Source of the DNA: Campylorhamphus procurvoides
Taxonomy: Eukaryota; Chordata; Aves; Passeriformes; Dendrocolaptidae
Length of the DNA stretch: 64,000 bases
Assembly: GCA_013396655.1 (NCBI GenBank)
Contig: WBMV01004890.1
Span: forward strand, 1,265,025 to 1,329,024
Direction: 5' to 3'
Below the pieces are notes generated by a model. The model made no database searches. It saw only the letters and a program-made list of their open reading frames with translations, and was not told the origin of the DNA. Positions 1 through 11,070 of the stretch are shown piece by piece. The position numbers and the translations under genes were made by a program. The first letter of the stretch is position 1. Each line of letters starts with the position of its first letter.

Positions 1-2622
1 CAGAAAGAAATAGGTAAAATTGGGAAATCCTGTCCTAGACCTGTATATAAAACGAGCATGAAGTTGGAAAGATGAACTCTTTCAACAGAATTGGTGCTGT
101 GTTGCAGGAATCTTTTCCCTTTTTCAGGGCCTACAAATCTAATAGGCATGATTTTTGCAGTGACATTTCAATATTTTATGCTGCATTAGCAATAGACCTT
201 TGCAATAAGTTTTCTACTCTGGGGCAGGGTGAAACTTCCTCTGTACCAAAGGGAATCCTTGCCCATTTTCTTTCATCTGTGAATAAAATCAGGAGAAGAA
301 TTAGGATAATCTCTTGCACACTTCTGCAAGCAGCCTTCTGACCTGCAGGAGACTGTTTGAAGGGATTTTGCTTTGTTTTGCTGGAAAGAGCAAAGCAAGA
401 TTCTCCCTTTGCTTCATTCACCAAAATCTTAATGATATTCGATGTTTGAAGATACGATCCATGCCTCAGACTGAAAGTTCTGCTGCTTACTTGAGAATTG
501 ATTAATCTGTTCTGATACTCTGTGTATGTCCTCAGTGCTGCAAATGATGACAGGCCTGATGGGTTTTCCTATTTTATTTTGCTCTTTTTTGGCTGTCAGT
601 AATATGATCACACACTTACATAATGAGACCCTGAGTCAGCTGGATCTTTTAAGTGGATTTAAATAGACCTCCTCTTTATAGAGCACTCCCCAAAGAAAGC
701 TAAAAGGCTTTTTACATATTTTAAATGACAAGTTTTATTAGAATTAAAACTACTCTACTTAGGATTTTGAAGAGAGGACTCAGAGCAAATAAGTAATAAA
801 TAAAAGGGATTTATATGCAACTCTTCTCCTGCCTGCTGTGACCAAGATGTCTTTATTTTAACCTTTATATACTGATTTGCACTGAGGCTTTGGGGCTGCT
901 TGTTATTATTGTCATGTGACAGTGGAGGACCTGAGCCCAACTCTTTGGGATAACCTGCTTTTTAATTTCCATGGCCTACAAATATGACTTTGCCACATGT
1001 AAGGAGTCAAAAGGACACATTTCAAAGGTCATCATTCTCCTTTGTCTGGTTATGTGTAGTGATGGCCTTTGTCAAAACTGCCTTATTTCCCTGGTGGATT
1101 CAGTGTTTCACAATTCATCATTTGTATATCAGTTTTTGAAGGATATTGTATAACTATTAGGTGCTGTTGTAACTCACAACAGTGAGTGGATAGTTGAATG
1201 CCAACTGAAGGTGAACTGAATGGGGCAAATAGCAAAGAGAAATTCATGTTATTTAGTTGTGGAGTCAGACCGTTTATGTGTGCCAGAGGTATGTAATTTC
1301 ACCCATCACATCCCAATTGCATTATCACATAAGCCAAACAGGTCTCCAAGCAATGTTAGCAGCAAGCATTTCTCAAAATAGGGAGCTCCAAACAATGGTT
1401 TGTTTCATCGGAGTATTTCCTGTTCATTTTTAATCCTGTCTGTGACTGTCAGTGTACTGCAGGCACTGGGATGGAATGAAGGAGCAATAATTAACTGAGG
1501 TATTCCTGTGGCTGGAGTGGTATTTCATGGAAATGTGGTTTAATTCTCTCTAACCATGTTGTGCATCAAGATTGTGCTCTGAGGGGACAGTGGGATGACA
1601 CCTTGATCTGCAAATGGTGGTGTGGGGTATTTGTTTTGTGTCTTCACTGCTTGTGAGAAGCATCCAGGCTCTTGTGGAAACCATGGCAGAACCAAAGAAT
1701 TTCATTTCTTTCCTCTGGCAGCAGATTATTCCTCCTTGCTTTTACTGTAGGGCTGTCTAAGGGCAAGATAACCTGTTTGTTCCTGATTTGGGGTGAGGAA
1801 CTTTGAGAAATGAGTAACTTGTGAGGTAGATAACTTTTCTGTGTGGTCCACACTGTATTTTCCCTTTGAACTTGGATATTAGCCTGGCTGGTTTCGTGGG
1901 CATGTTCAAATCCCTAAAACAGGAATTTGCTGTGCCAAATGCAGGATCTGCCTCGTATATTTCTTACCTTTTATCCACTTGGCTCCTGGTGTTTATAGTA
2001 ATAATAATAATTAGTATTATTTGTAGTCATTATTTGTATTTTTGTTGCTTGTCTCTGAATAGTGTCAAATTACCTTCTAATATTTTGAAAAATTTTCACT
2101 GTAGAATTTAGTTAAGGGCAGGTTTATCATCATGAATTTCTACAGGGGCTGGAGCATAAAGGGACAATAGTAAAATTGCATGTCAGCTGCCAGCAAAGGA
2201 CATCAAAGCATTTTTCAAACTTTAATGAACTAAACCAAGCTAAAATAAATGGTGAAATTAAACAATGTTGAAACCAAACCATTTTCAAATCGCTAGAAAG
2301 CACTGGAAGAGGAGAAGGAATAATAATATGTATTTTCCATACAGCTTCAGCAACACCAGCTACTCTGGTTTGTGAATTAACTTTATATTCAACATTTTGT
2401 CATGTACATTAGGTGTTATAATGCATGAAATGAATACACAGTCACATCCCAGTGGCTGCAGTTCCCAGTAATGATCGACAATAGTGCCTCTAGCTAGAGA
2501 ACACTTTCCCCTATGAAATGTTTTCTGCATGACCACATCCCATGGCAGCAGGCGGCAGTGGAATTTATGAACTAGCAGCAGCTATCAGTGCTACTGAGGA
2601 AGCAATAGAGAAAGATGTATGT
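1..2622. other. Single-copy non-coding DNA, nothing specific
   Basis: AT-rich sequence with stops in all frames. The longest open frames are under 90 codons and carry no domain or splice context that I recognise. No CR1 signature, LTR end or tandem array is visible. It is best read as intergenic or intronic background. Confidence 0.6.
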
Positions 2623-2641
2623 TAAAAAAAAAAGAAAAAAA
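2623..2641 (+). repeat. A-rich simple tract
   Basis: A run of adenines interrupted by one G, followed by a G-rich stretch. It could be a decayed poly(A) tail, but no retrocopy is recognisable upstream, so it is listed only as low complexity. Confidence 0.75.
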
Positions 2642-3699
2642 GTGGTGTGGGGAGGAGGCAAAAGATAAATAGCCAACAGAACAAAGTTGTCAATATGTCA
2701 CACAGACGGTTTGAACTAGCGGCTTAATGGCACTGCAAATTCCTGTCTGGCTTCTATTTTTAATATCTCCAGCTTTTCCTAAATATAGCTTCCAGTTGAG
2801 GGTGTTTCTTGTAGCTATAAATAAGTCAAAAGAACCGCCACATTCAGCTTCATGTCAGGTTAGAACCATGATTTGTTTGCATGACTGGGAATCCGGAATG
2901 CTCAGGTTCTTACCAGGTCAGGTCTTTTTCTGAAGTCAAGTCAATGAGTGCGATTTTCTTAGAGAAAAAGTCCTCAACTTTTCTCTCAAGTTGCAGTGGC
3001 TTGGCATGGCTTTTCTTTTTCCTCCTTTTCTGGTTATTTAGCTATTTTTTAGCTGTTCTCCCCACAGACTGCTACAATACTTAGGCACTATATATACAAG
3101 AGGATTGCAAATGAAGTTCCTTATATATTTATATATATTGATTGAAACCCACTAGGAAAAACATAAATATTTTTTTTCAGGCCTCTGTACGTGTCTGACT
3201 GTCATCGTGTTTGAGACTTATTCTTGAAGGCAAAACAGTGAAATGATTACAGAGTTCTTCAGATTTACAGAGCCAAAGTCAGTGGAATACACACTAATGA
3301 GATGGAGTCAAGACTCTTCACACAATCAAGGTACAGAAATGTAACCCATAATACTGTGAGGACCAACTGTAAACTTCCTTGGTTTGTTAAGGAAGGAATC
3401 TAAACAAATAAATGCAGAAAACCAATAGCCAAAAATAATATTACAGACATTGCTAGCTATCTTGTCTTGATTGCCCTAAGTTTTACATACAACAAAAATA
3501 ATGTAGAAACAAATATCCAAGCCAGAAAACACTACGTCTGTAACACAGTTGTGAGGCTGCACTGGATAAGAGACATTTTTGTGGGAAATTAGAACAAACT
3601 TAGTATTTCTGGACCAAAATTTAGAATTGGTGTCCAATGCAACTTGTGTGAGATAATGCACATTCTAGGTCGCTGCTTTACTGTGAAGACCCCGGTCAC
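2642..3699. other. Single-copy non-coding DNA
   Basis: No supported gene or repeat family. There is a short TATATATTTATATA stretch near 3122-3138. The sequence becomes abruptly GC-richer at about 3690, where CR1 material begins. Confidence 0.55.
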
Positions 3700-3835
3700 A
3701 GCACTGGAGACTGACTGGCTGCACAGCAGCTCTGCCTGGAAAGGACCTGCAGGTCCTGGCAGATGTCAAGCCAAGGGTGAGCCAACAAAGGGGGCCTGCA
3801 GTGCCCTGGGCAGTGTTAGCAGGAGCATGGTCAGT
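3700..3835 (+). mobile_element. CR1 LINE fragment, sense (end of ORF2 region)
   Basis: The stretch from about 3737 reads like the distal ORF2 region of avian CR1, with GGACCTGCAGGTCCTGGC followed by GAGCCAACAAAG and AGGAGCATGGTCAG. Translation gives a DLQVLADVK-like string, where intact elements have a DLGVLVD-like one. It is degenerate and short, with no usable reading frame. It stops abruptly at about 3835, where an antisense CR1 3' end begins, so two separate insertions or a rearrangement abut here. The upstream limit is uncertain. Confidence 0.6.
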
Positions 3836-4135
3836 GTCACAGCGTGTCTGAGGTTGGAAGGGACCTCAGGAGATATCTGCTCCAGCTCCCCTGCTCAAGC
3901 AGGGCTATCCTAGAGTAGGCTGCTCTTTGTGGTCCAGCATCTTGTGCATATTTCCAAGGAGGAGGTTTCATAACCTGTCTGCTCCAGTGGTCAGTCACCC
4001 TCACAGCAAGGCAATTGAGGCCAGCAGGATGTCCAGCAGGACCCTCTGGCACATCAACCTCTCCTCCCCACTCTGTGTCACCAACCCACTTGCTGTGGGT
4101 GCATTCTGCCCCCCATCCAGGCTGCAGTGGCAGGA
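3836..4135 (-). mobile_element. CR1 LINE 3' end, antisense
   Basis: On the plus strand this begins with the reverse complement of a CR1 tail, including GAGGTTGGAAGGGACCTC, then GCTCAAGCAGGG and CAGTCACCCTCACAGCAA, the usual order of an antisense CR1 3' UTR. Homology is clear to about 4010 and weaker to about 4135, where phrases such as CCAGCAGGACCCTCTGG still look CR1-like. The ~140-codon open frames crossing this block are by-products of GC-rich repeat DNA, not genes. Confidence 0.75.
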
Positions 4136-4635
4136 ATTTGTTCCTCAAATTCCGCTCCACTTCCAGGACCCTCCTGGAGTGCTTATTCTTTGCTACCTTG
4201 CCCACAATTTTGCTTTGTAGACACTTCTTGCTTTTACACAGATATGCTTGAGGAGGCTTCACTTAAGCCTTGGTTTGTTGATTTTGTGTTCCCTTTTGTT
4301 CCCATCACCCCACGGCTCTTTGCTCATCAGCCCCCTCCACAGCTGCTCTCCAGGGCTGCTGCTGACTCTTACTCCTTCTTGTTTCAAGTCTTTCTCACCA
4401 GGTGAGCCATTCTCCTGGCAGAGACCCCCAAGCCCTGCTTTCAGTCCCTTGTGGGAGCCTCCCATTGCCCTGGCACCCTCAGGAGCGCCCAGAATGGAGA
4501 TCAGGTGGAGCTGATTAAAGTGGGCCAAAGGTTGGCCCTGCCAGCCCAGGTGCTTTGCATTAAGGCAGACTGGGGCAGTGATTATCCCCAGCTGTGCCTC
4601 CAAACTGCCCAAACAACACACAGAGGGTCCCTCAG
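4136..4635. other. GC-richer unclassified stretch between CR1 fragments
   Basis: Cytosine-rich sequence with TGCC and CAGCCC motifs and several overlapping open frames of 80-130 codons on both strands. None shows a recognised domain. Its position between CR1 pieces and its base composition suggest diverged repeat DNA, perhaps more CR1 or an old LTR, but I cannot assign a family. Confidence 0.4.
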
Positions 4636-5078
4636 GAGCCACAGAGGGTCAGGAAGGCAGCCTGGAGGGGACCCTGGGGGAAAAGGGCTTGTTCAGCTTG
4701 GAGAAAAGAAGTGTGAGGAACTGAGGAGCAACCCCTGAGTACCTGTGAGGAGATCCAGGACACAGAGTGACCCCCGAGTACCTGTGAGGTGATCCAGGAC
4801 ACAGAGTGACCCCCGAGTACCTGTGAGGAGATCCAGGACACAGAGCCTGTCTCGCCACAGAGGTACGTGACAGGAGCACAAGGAACGCAAGCGACAACAA
4901 GGTGGGTTCCCACTGGATGTGGGGAAAAGTTCTCCACTCTTGGAGGTTTCCAGAGAGCATCTAGGTCAAACCCTGAATGACCATGGTGTGAGGTCAGAGA
5001 TGGCTGTGCTTTGATCAGGAGTTTCTGCCTGAAATATTTTGAGCTCCCTTCCAACCTGAGTTATTGTGTGATGTTTTG
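4636..5078 (+). mobile_element. CR1 LINE 3' portion, sense, interrupted by a minisatellite
   Basis: The 5' part contains GGGCTTGTTCAGCTTGGAGA, a CR1 hallmark. The 3' part runs from CTTGGAGGTTTCCAGAGAGC through GATCAGGAGTTTCTGCCTGA to CCCTTCCAACCTGAGTTATT and a degenerate ATTCTATG-type tail near 5070. A 39-bp tandem array lies in the middle, in place of the sequence normally found there. The element is 5'-truncated and non-coding. Confidence 0.8.
4731..4847 (+). repeat. 39-bp minisatellite, three copies, inside CR1
   Basis: Three consecutive 39-bp units start at 4731, 4770 and 4809. Each contains GAGTACCTGTGAGG and GATCCAGGACACAGAG. They differ at only a few bases: CCCCTGAG against CCCCCGAG, GAGGAGATC against GAGGTGATC, and the last two bases of the third copy. 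Because 39 is a multiple of three, the minus-strand open frame stays open and encodes a repeating 13-residue block. That periodicity comes from the array and is not evidence of a protein. Confidence 0.95.
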
Positions 5079-7309
5079 ATTCTCAAGAGCAGAATACAAC
5101 CCATAGCTGAGAATTCCTCCTCATTGTGTAGGGTAAACTGAAATACCTTCTTGGTAACATCCCTGACCCTGGTCATGGTTTGACTTAATACGTGTAGTGA
5201 AGTATCCCCTGGAGTTAAACCTTCACTCTAATATATGAGATGAGTTTCTTACCCATCTCCACGTGGCTTGAATGCTTTCTACCTGTTGAATTTCTTATTA
5301 GAAAGCTCAAAGGTTCAAAGATGGGGCTGCGTGAAAGCCCAGAGTAGCTGAGGTGATTGAGGCACCCATCTAGAGGTGCCAGCTTCCCATTCATATCCAC
5401 CTGATTCCATCTGTCTGATGGCTCTTCTATTTGTTGATTTGAGCTCTGCTCCAAAGCACAGAATTGAAGAGCCAAAAGTAAATAAAAAAGGGTTTAGGCT
5501 GGAATGCAGGTGCCATGCTCCGTAAATATAATCAAGGCAAATATTAGTTCCAAATCATGGCCCATTTATTAATGCCATATTTACCCATGCTCATCCTTTT
5601 CCCGTTGTTTTTGTAGAAAATGAGTAGCAGAGTTCAATGAAAACATGTATTTGAATAAGTGAATCTAAGTAAGTTTCTAGAAGTACTCAGAATAGCTGTG
5701 GAGGATTAAAAATAAGTCTTGATTTATGTTCTGGCCCATTATATTAAGATGTGTGCCTTAGCTTTGGCTAAGTCAGCCAAGTCTTAGAAAAGAAATTTCA
5801 AGTGGGTCACGTTGCTAGGTTGTGTGAATTGGAGCTAACTTTGGCTTGTCTCATGTTAATGTGCTTGATCCAAACAGAGATAATTAAAAAAATGATTCCG
5901 AAGTTCCATAATATCATTTAATCTCACATCTCTGCTTGTCATATAAATACAATGCCTGTCTTATTTTTATTCAAAAAGCAATCTATCAAAATTGCCTTGT
6001 GACAGGATTTTGACTACTACTTATAGTAATAAGTAATAGTTCTTTTTTACTATTTCCCAGGGGGTAAGAGAGTATGTATGTGTGTGGAGGAGTGGGGGGG
6101 AGGAGGATAGAAATTCTGAAAATAATTTTCATTTTCTACCCTGAAAACGAAGCAGGAATTTTAGATGTCTGTGAGTTTTTATATAAGACAGCAGTCTAGC
6201 AAGGCCATTCTGGTTTGCTTTTATTCTGGTTTAGTTTTGTTAGAGCAAAGTGGCACTTTTAAAAATAAAGCTGAATCTTTAATTTCTGTTTGTAATAAAT
6301 CTTTTAAGAATAGATGAAATTATTGATACACTTTGCACTTAAAGGGCTTTTAATATTTTTGTGCACAAGTGATAATGGGGTGAAAAAAAATTGGTTGAAA
6401 AGACTGATTGGCAAACTAACAATAAATCAATCAAATGGTTCTGGTAATACATTTCACATCCACAGTGTGTGATGCTTAGTTTATGACATCTTAAGATCTC
6501 AAATGCTGATTTATTCTTCCAGTAATCAGTGTTCTGATCCATTAGTTTTTATAATGTAAAGAGATGTCACTGTTTTTTTCATGAAAGATTTGTATTTTAA
6601 AATTGCACATCTGTCAATCAAGACAACCAAGGACTTTTAAAAACTTAGTACCTTCACTGTAGGTTTATTTCTGTATGCTGGTGTTGGTATATGTTATTAT
6701 TCAATGCAATTCTTCTTTGTACTTTTTAGTTGGGTTTTTTTGACTAATATGTAACCTAGGAAAGTTTTTATTCAGCTGTGATAATTGTTTTACTCGTCTC
6801 TGTATTGATATTTCAGCAGGATATGACAGTCAAATATAAGCTACTCCAAACACATCCCAGCTCAGGATATGTTTTGTAAGAAGGGTAATTTCCTAGATAT
6901 TTGCAGTAGTTATCAACATATCACAAGTGTTCATAAAAGGTTGCATCTGACTGTTAATACAAACCACTCTGAAGCCAAAAGGAGTTTTATTATTGAACCT
7001 GGTAACATGTTTTCATTGGTTGTTTCTAAAATGAAAATTATTGATAACTCACTTAGTTCAGGTACCTAAAAAGAACTAAACAGATATAAGAAACAGTGCA
7101 AACCAAAATACTTGTATGTACCTTGAGGCTCTGCCTACACAGGGAGAAAGAGTTAAAATGTATGGGTGATGACTTTATTTCTTAATCAGTGCAAAAATTA
7201 TAATTCAGGTTTTATCAGCATTTTGTGGGACAGCAAGCTCTAACACTGAGTGCTTCCCCTAAAATTGCCTGGTTTTTTGGCAGTAAAATGTAAGGTGTGG
7301 GAGAGGGGA
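5079..7309. other. Single-copy non-coding DNA
   Basis: AT-rich background with no supported gene, LINE or LTR. It holds a G-rich patch near 6090-6107 and short A or T runs. Open frames are short and unconvincing. Confidence 0.55.
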
Positions 7310-8127
7310 TATCTTGGGTGACATTAACAGCTCCTTTCACATGTCACTGTCAGGTGGAATCTCTTCAAATAGGGCAGTGACCAGGTCCAGGCTGGGGGGT
7401 CCCTGGGAGGGGAATGGGCTGCTTGAGGGTCTTGCTAACTCTGAACACCCTGGTTCTCCTGAATTGCATTCAGAGCTCTGTGTAAAAGTGACTAAAAGCA
7501 GTTCATTGCCAAGCCCCAGCAGCATGGGCTGCCTGCAGGACATTCTGGAGCTGGAAATGGGGTAGTTGTGGGAGTGAAGCTGCACTGCTGAGAGAAGGGC
7601 TGCGGGATAAAAGATTATTGTAGCAGTGCACATGCAAACAGATGGGTAATTTTTTTGTAGTCACTCACAACCCAGGGATAAAGACATCTTAAATCTCTGA
7701 AATGACGTTAATTAAAACTGGTAACTACCTAATAGTGACATTCACTTGTCTCCTTCTTGTATTTTCTCCTGTGTTTTTGCTGCCATCTCCCTCTACTGCC
7801 CACACATGAGTGGAAACACAATTCCTGCGAAGTTGGGCAGTTGTCAAACAGCTCCTTGGCTCTTGGTGAGATCTTGATGGGGGATGTGGTTGGAGGCATT
7901 CGTGCTGTTGTCACTGTCCCTATTGCAAGGCAGAGTGTGGGGAGTACAGCCAAGGCCAGGTCTGGAAGCAGCACCAAGCAGGGAGGGATTGAGGGATTCA
8001 GGAGATGCCATGGACCATCCTGGTCAGGAGCAGGGGATGGAGCCTTCTGGTCCTGGGCTCCAGAGGTACCTCACAGCAGGATTTAATGCCATTTTTTTTC
8101 CTAATTCTGGGTTCAACACGTAGGATG
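7310..8127. other. GC-richer unclassified stretch
   Basis: Base composition rises relative to its flanks. Overlapping open frames of 80-110 codons exist on both strands without recognisable domains. A G-quadruplex motif lies at 7394-7418 and a CR1 3' end follows at about 8128. The block may be diverged repeat sequence, but no family is clear. Confidence 0.4.
7394..7418 (+). other. Canonical G-quadruplex motif
   Basis: Four guanine runs of 6, 3, 4 and 3 bases are separated by loops of 5, 1 and 3 bases (TCCCT, A, AAT). This fits the standard G3+N1-7 rule. Whether it folds in vivo, and whether it has a regulatory role, cannot be told from sequence. Confidence 0.8.
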
Positions 8128-8180
8128 TTGTGTATGTCCATGTGAGTCCCTTCCAGCCCAGAATATCCTGTGATTCTGTA
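8128..8180 (+). mobile_element. CR1 LINE 3' terminus, sense
   Basis: GTGAGTCCCTTCCAGCCC followed by ATATCCTGTGATTCTGT matches the terminal part of avian CR1, where CCCTTCCAACYC precedes a TTCTGTGATTCTGT tail. Only the end is clear. Sequence from about 7990 may belong to the same insertion but is too diverged to call. Confidence 0.7.
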
Positions 8181-8859
8181 TATTGATGTATTTTTGTTTG
8201 ATTGTTCTTGGGTGTTTTATAAACAGAGATGGACTTAAAGCCCTGCTGTGTTGCTTTGAGGCCTTGAGTGTGCACTGGCAGAAAGAACTCTTTATCCAGA
8301 CTTGTTAATGAAAAGTTTATAAGCTAGAAATCCATTCATGTTCTAAAATGTAATTATTGCTTTGCTTTGTTTGGCTACTGGCTTGGTATTAAACTGAAAC
8401 TAGCAGAAAACAGGAAAAAATAAATTAGTGATTGGGTTCATATGAGCAAAATGTGATTGTCACATGTTACTGTTCAGATTTTCTTGGGTGTTTGCTTTTT
8501 TAGTTTTGCATCTTAATAGTTTACTCCTAATGTAGCCAAAAGGAGTCCGTAATGGTTTAGGTGGGAAGGGTTTTCTTTGGCAGGATTAAAAACAGAAAAG
8601 TGGAAAAGGGTGAAGTTAACTTAATATGGAAAGCTACAAAACTAGTGCCACAGCATTTTTTCCGGTGAGCTTGGCACTCTTTGCTGAGTTTTGCACTATA
8701 CAGCCATTAGCAGGCTGGTCAATGCATTGCTTTATGAGGCAATTATTTCAGCATACTCTATTCAAAATACACATTAGAACTTAACCTTCTGAATCCTGAA
8801 GTAGCATTTTTATCACCCAACATTAGAAAAGAGTTGGAGTCAGCAATTTCCCCTTTCTT
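8181..8859. other. Single-copy non-coding DNA
   Basis: No supported feature. The sequence is AT-rich, with no open frame of note. Confidence 0.5.
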
Positions 8860-9520
8860 TTTATGATCTGGTATCATTAATAAAGCATTGGGCTGGTAGC
8901 TCCTTACAATTCTCCAGGATAATTTGTGACACAAAAGGTGCTGCTGCGATACAGTTGTCTGTTGACTTATTCAATAGCAGGGGAAACATAGAAATTGTGT
9001 AAAAATAAAAATGAGTAAGGGAGGGGAACGAGCTCCTAAAACAAACATACGAGTGACACACAGCATATTAGGCCTGCCGCTATTGGATATGCACAAGTAG
9101 AAATGGGAAGTTAATATGGAATTTCTAATTAGGGTCACATACTAATGAACTCCCTCTTCATGTTAGTTTTATGCCGCTTCAGAAATTTTTTATCATATGC
9201 TTAAAAATTTATGGCGAGAAACATTAATGAAAATGAGGCGTGAATTGGAAATTGTGCTATTATGGAGATGAGTATGGCCATGGCTAGGCTGATTTCTAAG
9301 GAGGGATCCTTTTATTGCCATTTTTTTTGAGGAATGAGAAATGATACAAGTAAAATTAATGACTAGACATATTCTTTGCCCTGGCTTGGCTGGCGTTATT
9401 ATATTAAAAGTTATAAAAGCTGAATTTAATAAAATTTTGAATTAATTATAAGGGGAATTTTAGTCATAATTGGCAGTCTTCTATAAGAAATAAAACTGTA
9501 AATCAGCAGAAGGGTAAAAT
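8860..9520. promoter_or_regulatory. Candidate conserved non-coding element cluster
   Basis: An AT-rich but complex stretch without repeat signatures. It has many homeodomain-like cores (TCTAATTAGGG near 9125, AATTAATTATAAGG near 9442, several ATTAATG and TTAATAAA motifs). Isolated CpGs are kept in otherwise CpG-poor DNA, for example TTATGGCGAG and GAGGCGTGAA at about 9210-9245. These are typical of vertebrate developmental enhancers. Conservation cannot be measured from one sequence, so this is a pattern-based call. Confidence 0.4.
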
Positions 9521-10619
9521 TAATACAGTGAAGTGCCTATGTTTCTATAGAGCTCTATATGTGTGTATATGTAAAATGCACAGCTTTGTGTATTAGTGCA
9601 GACACACTCATACACCTATAGGTATTGTGAATGCTTTTACAGTGACTTTGTTGCTACAGGCTGTCTCTTTTCCTTGCTGTTTGACAACACAATTGCTCTT
9701 GAGTTCTGTGGATGAATGTTTGGGTATAAATTTCCCAGGACTGGCATTTTTGTCTCTGGTATCTTGTAAAAATCAATTGGGCTTGCTATTTAAAATGTCA
9801 AACCTCAAAACACTACCTGTTGTATTGTTTCCTTCGGTCCCACTAAAATTATCATGCAATCTTGTATAAAATATATTGAAAACATCTGGTAGTCTGTCTC
9901 GTTGGAATTGCCTTTGGAAATAGTCTAGTAACTTTTGACAGCTTGGCTTTACAAGGATATTGATTTTGCTGTGGCTTTATCATGGAAAACTGATGAATGG
10001 TCAAAAGCTGAAAGTGATGTAAAACCTGGTTTATAGTTTTTATATGAATGCATGCAATAAAATAAAGTAGGTTTATAAAGCGTAGTAAGGTATGCCCTTG
10101 TGAAAACATTTGAGTTAAAGAAGAGTTTTGCAGTGGTTTTGTGGTGTGGGTTACTTGGGCTGGGGACACTAAACAGCATTTCCAGGTTTGCTACAGATGG
10201 ACAAAGGAAGGTTAAAACCATATCATAGATTGCTAATAATTGTGTGGTATTTGTGAGAAGTGAAGCTTACACAGAGTACTTCTTTTTGATCTTATACATT
10301 TCCTTTTGAAATAGGCCATTAAAACTGTACAGAAATCAAAATGGGGAAAATATTGTTTCCTTAGTCCAATAACAAGGAAAAATAGGCAGCAGAAACACAA
10401 CTAACTGACAGGGCATGTGATGTGGGAACCAGGAACTGCTATCAGGACAAGAAATACCTTTTCTGTGGAACTGAAGACCTCAGTAGGAAGAATTAGGAAC
10501 AACATTGTCTGTCTGTGTTGCGCTGGCCACAATAAAAGAAAGTAAGGAATATACAGGAAACGAAATTGATTTCTTTCTGGAGGAAGTGATTGCTGCAGTA
10601 GTCAATTAAATACAAACAC
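9521..10619. other. Single-copy non-coding DNA
   Basis: AT-rich background. Minus-strand frames around 9850-10220 reach about 105 codons but contain no recognised domain. No repeat family is seen. Confidence 0.5.
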
Positions 10620-11070
10620 AATGAGAAGGTCTGGAAGGAGAAACACTTGTGTCATTTCTGCAGAACAGTTCATTGCTGTGTGTAGAGAATCCCCCAAGGG
10701 CTGGGGGTGCACCTTAATCTCCAGTCCTGTTGGGCCCTGTTCTACAACAGGGGAGAGACGCTGTGGAGTTCTTTGTGGAACTCAGAAAGAAGGGTCTGAA
10801 AACAAATGCCTTGATAAAATGGCTGGTTTAATAAGACAGAATAAAAGAGGAATAGCACTAGGGAGTACATCTTGCATCCCTGCACATGGTGGGACCCCTG
10901 TGTGGGTGTGGTATGGCATGGACGCTGGATGGGGGACTCCCAGCAGGTTGTACAGACCCTGTCTGGGGAGGGAGTTCCCTCTTTTTTGGTCATTCGAGCT
11001 GTTGGATCATTTTCTTGTAAAAAATCCCCAGTTGCATTGTGAGCAGAGCATGTTCTTCAAAACATGATGT
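10620..11070. other. Unclassified GC-richer stretch with a 148-codon open frame
   Basis: A plus-strand frame opens with ATG at 10621 and runs to 11067. The translated product begins with basic residues and shows no domain, signal peptide or repeat that I recognise, and there are no strong splice sites at its edges. The block is richer in G than its surroundings and could be an old LTR or another decayed insertion. I do not regard it as a gene. Confidence 0.3.

Noticed and set aside
3837..5054. Minus-strand open frames of 140-141 codons
   Set aside because: They lie on CR1 fragments and on the 39-bp array. The apparent 13-residue repeat is the array translated, and there are no protein domains.
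10621..11067. 148-codon plus-strand frame with an ATG start
   Set aside because: No domain, splice signals or upstream promoter features. It sits in a GC-richer patch where long frames arise more easily.
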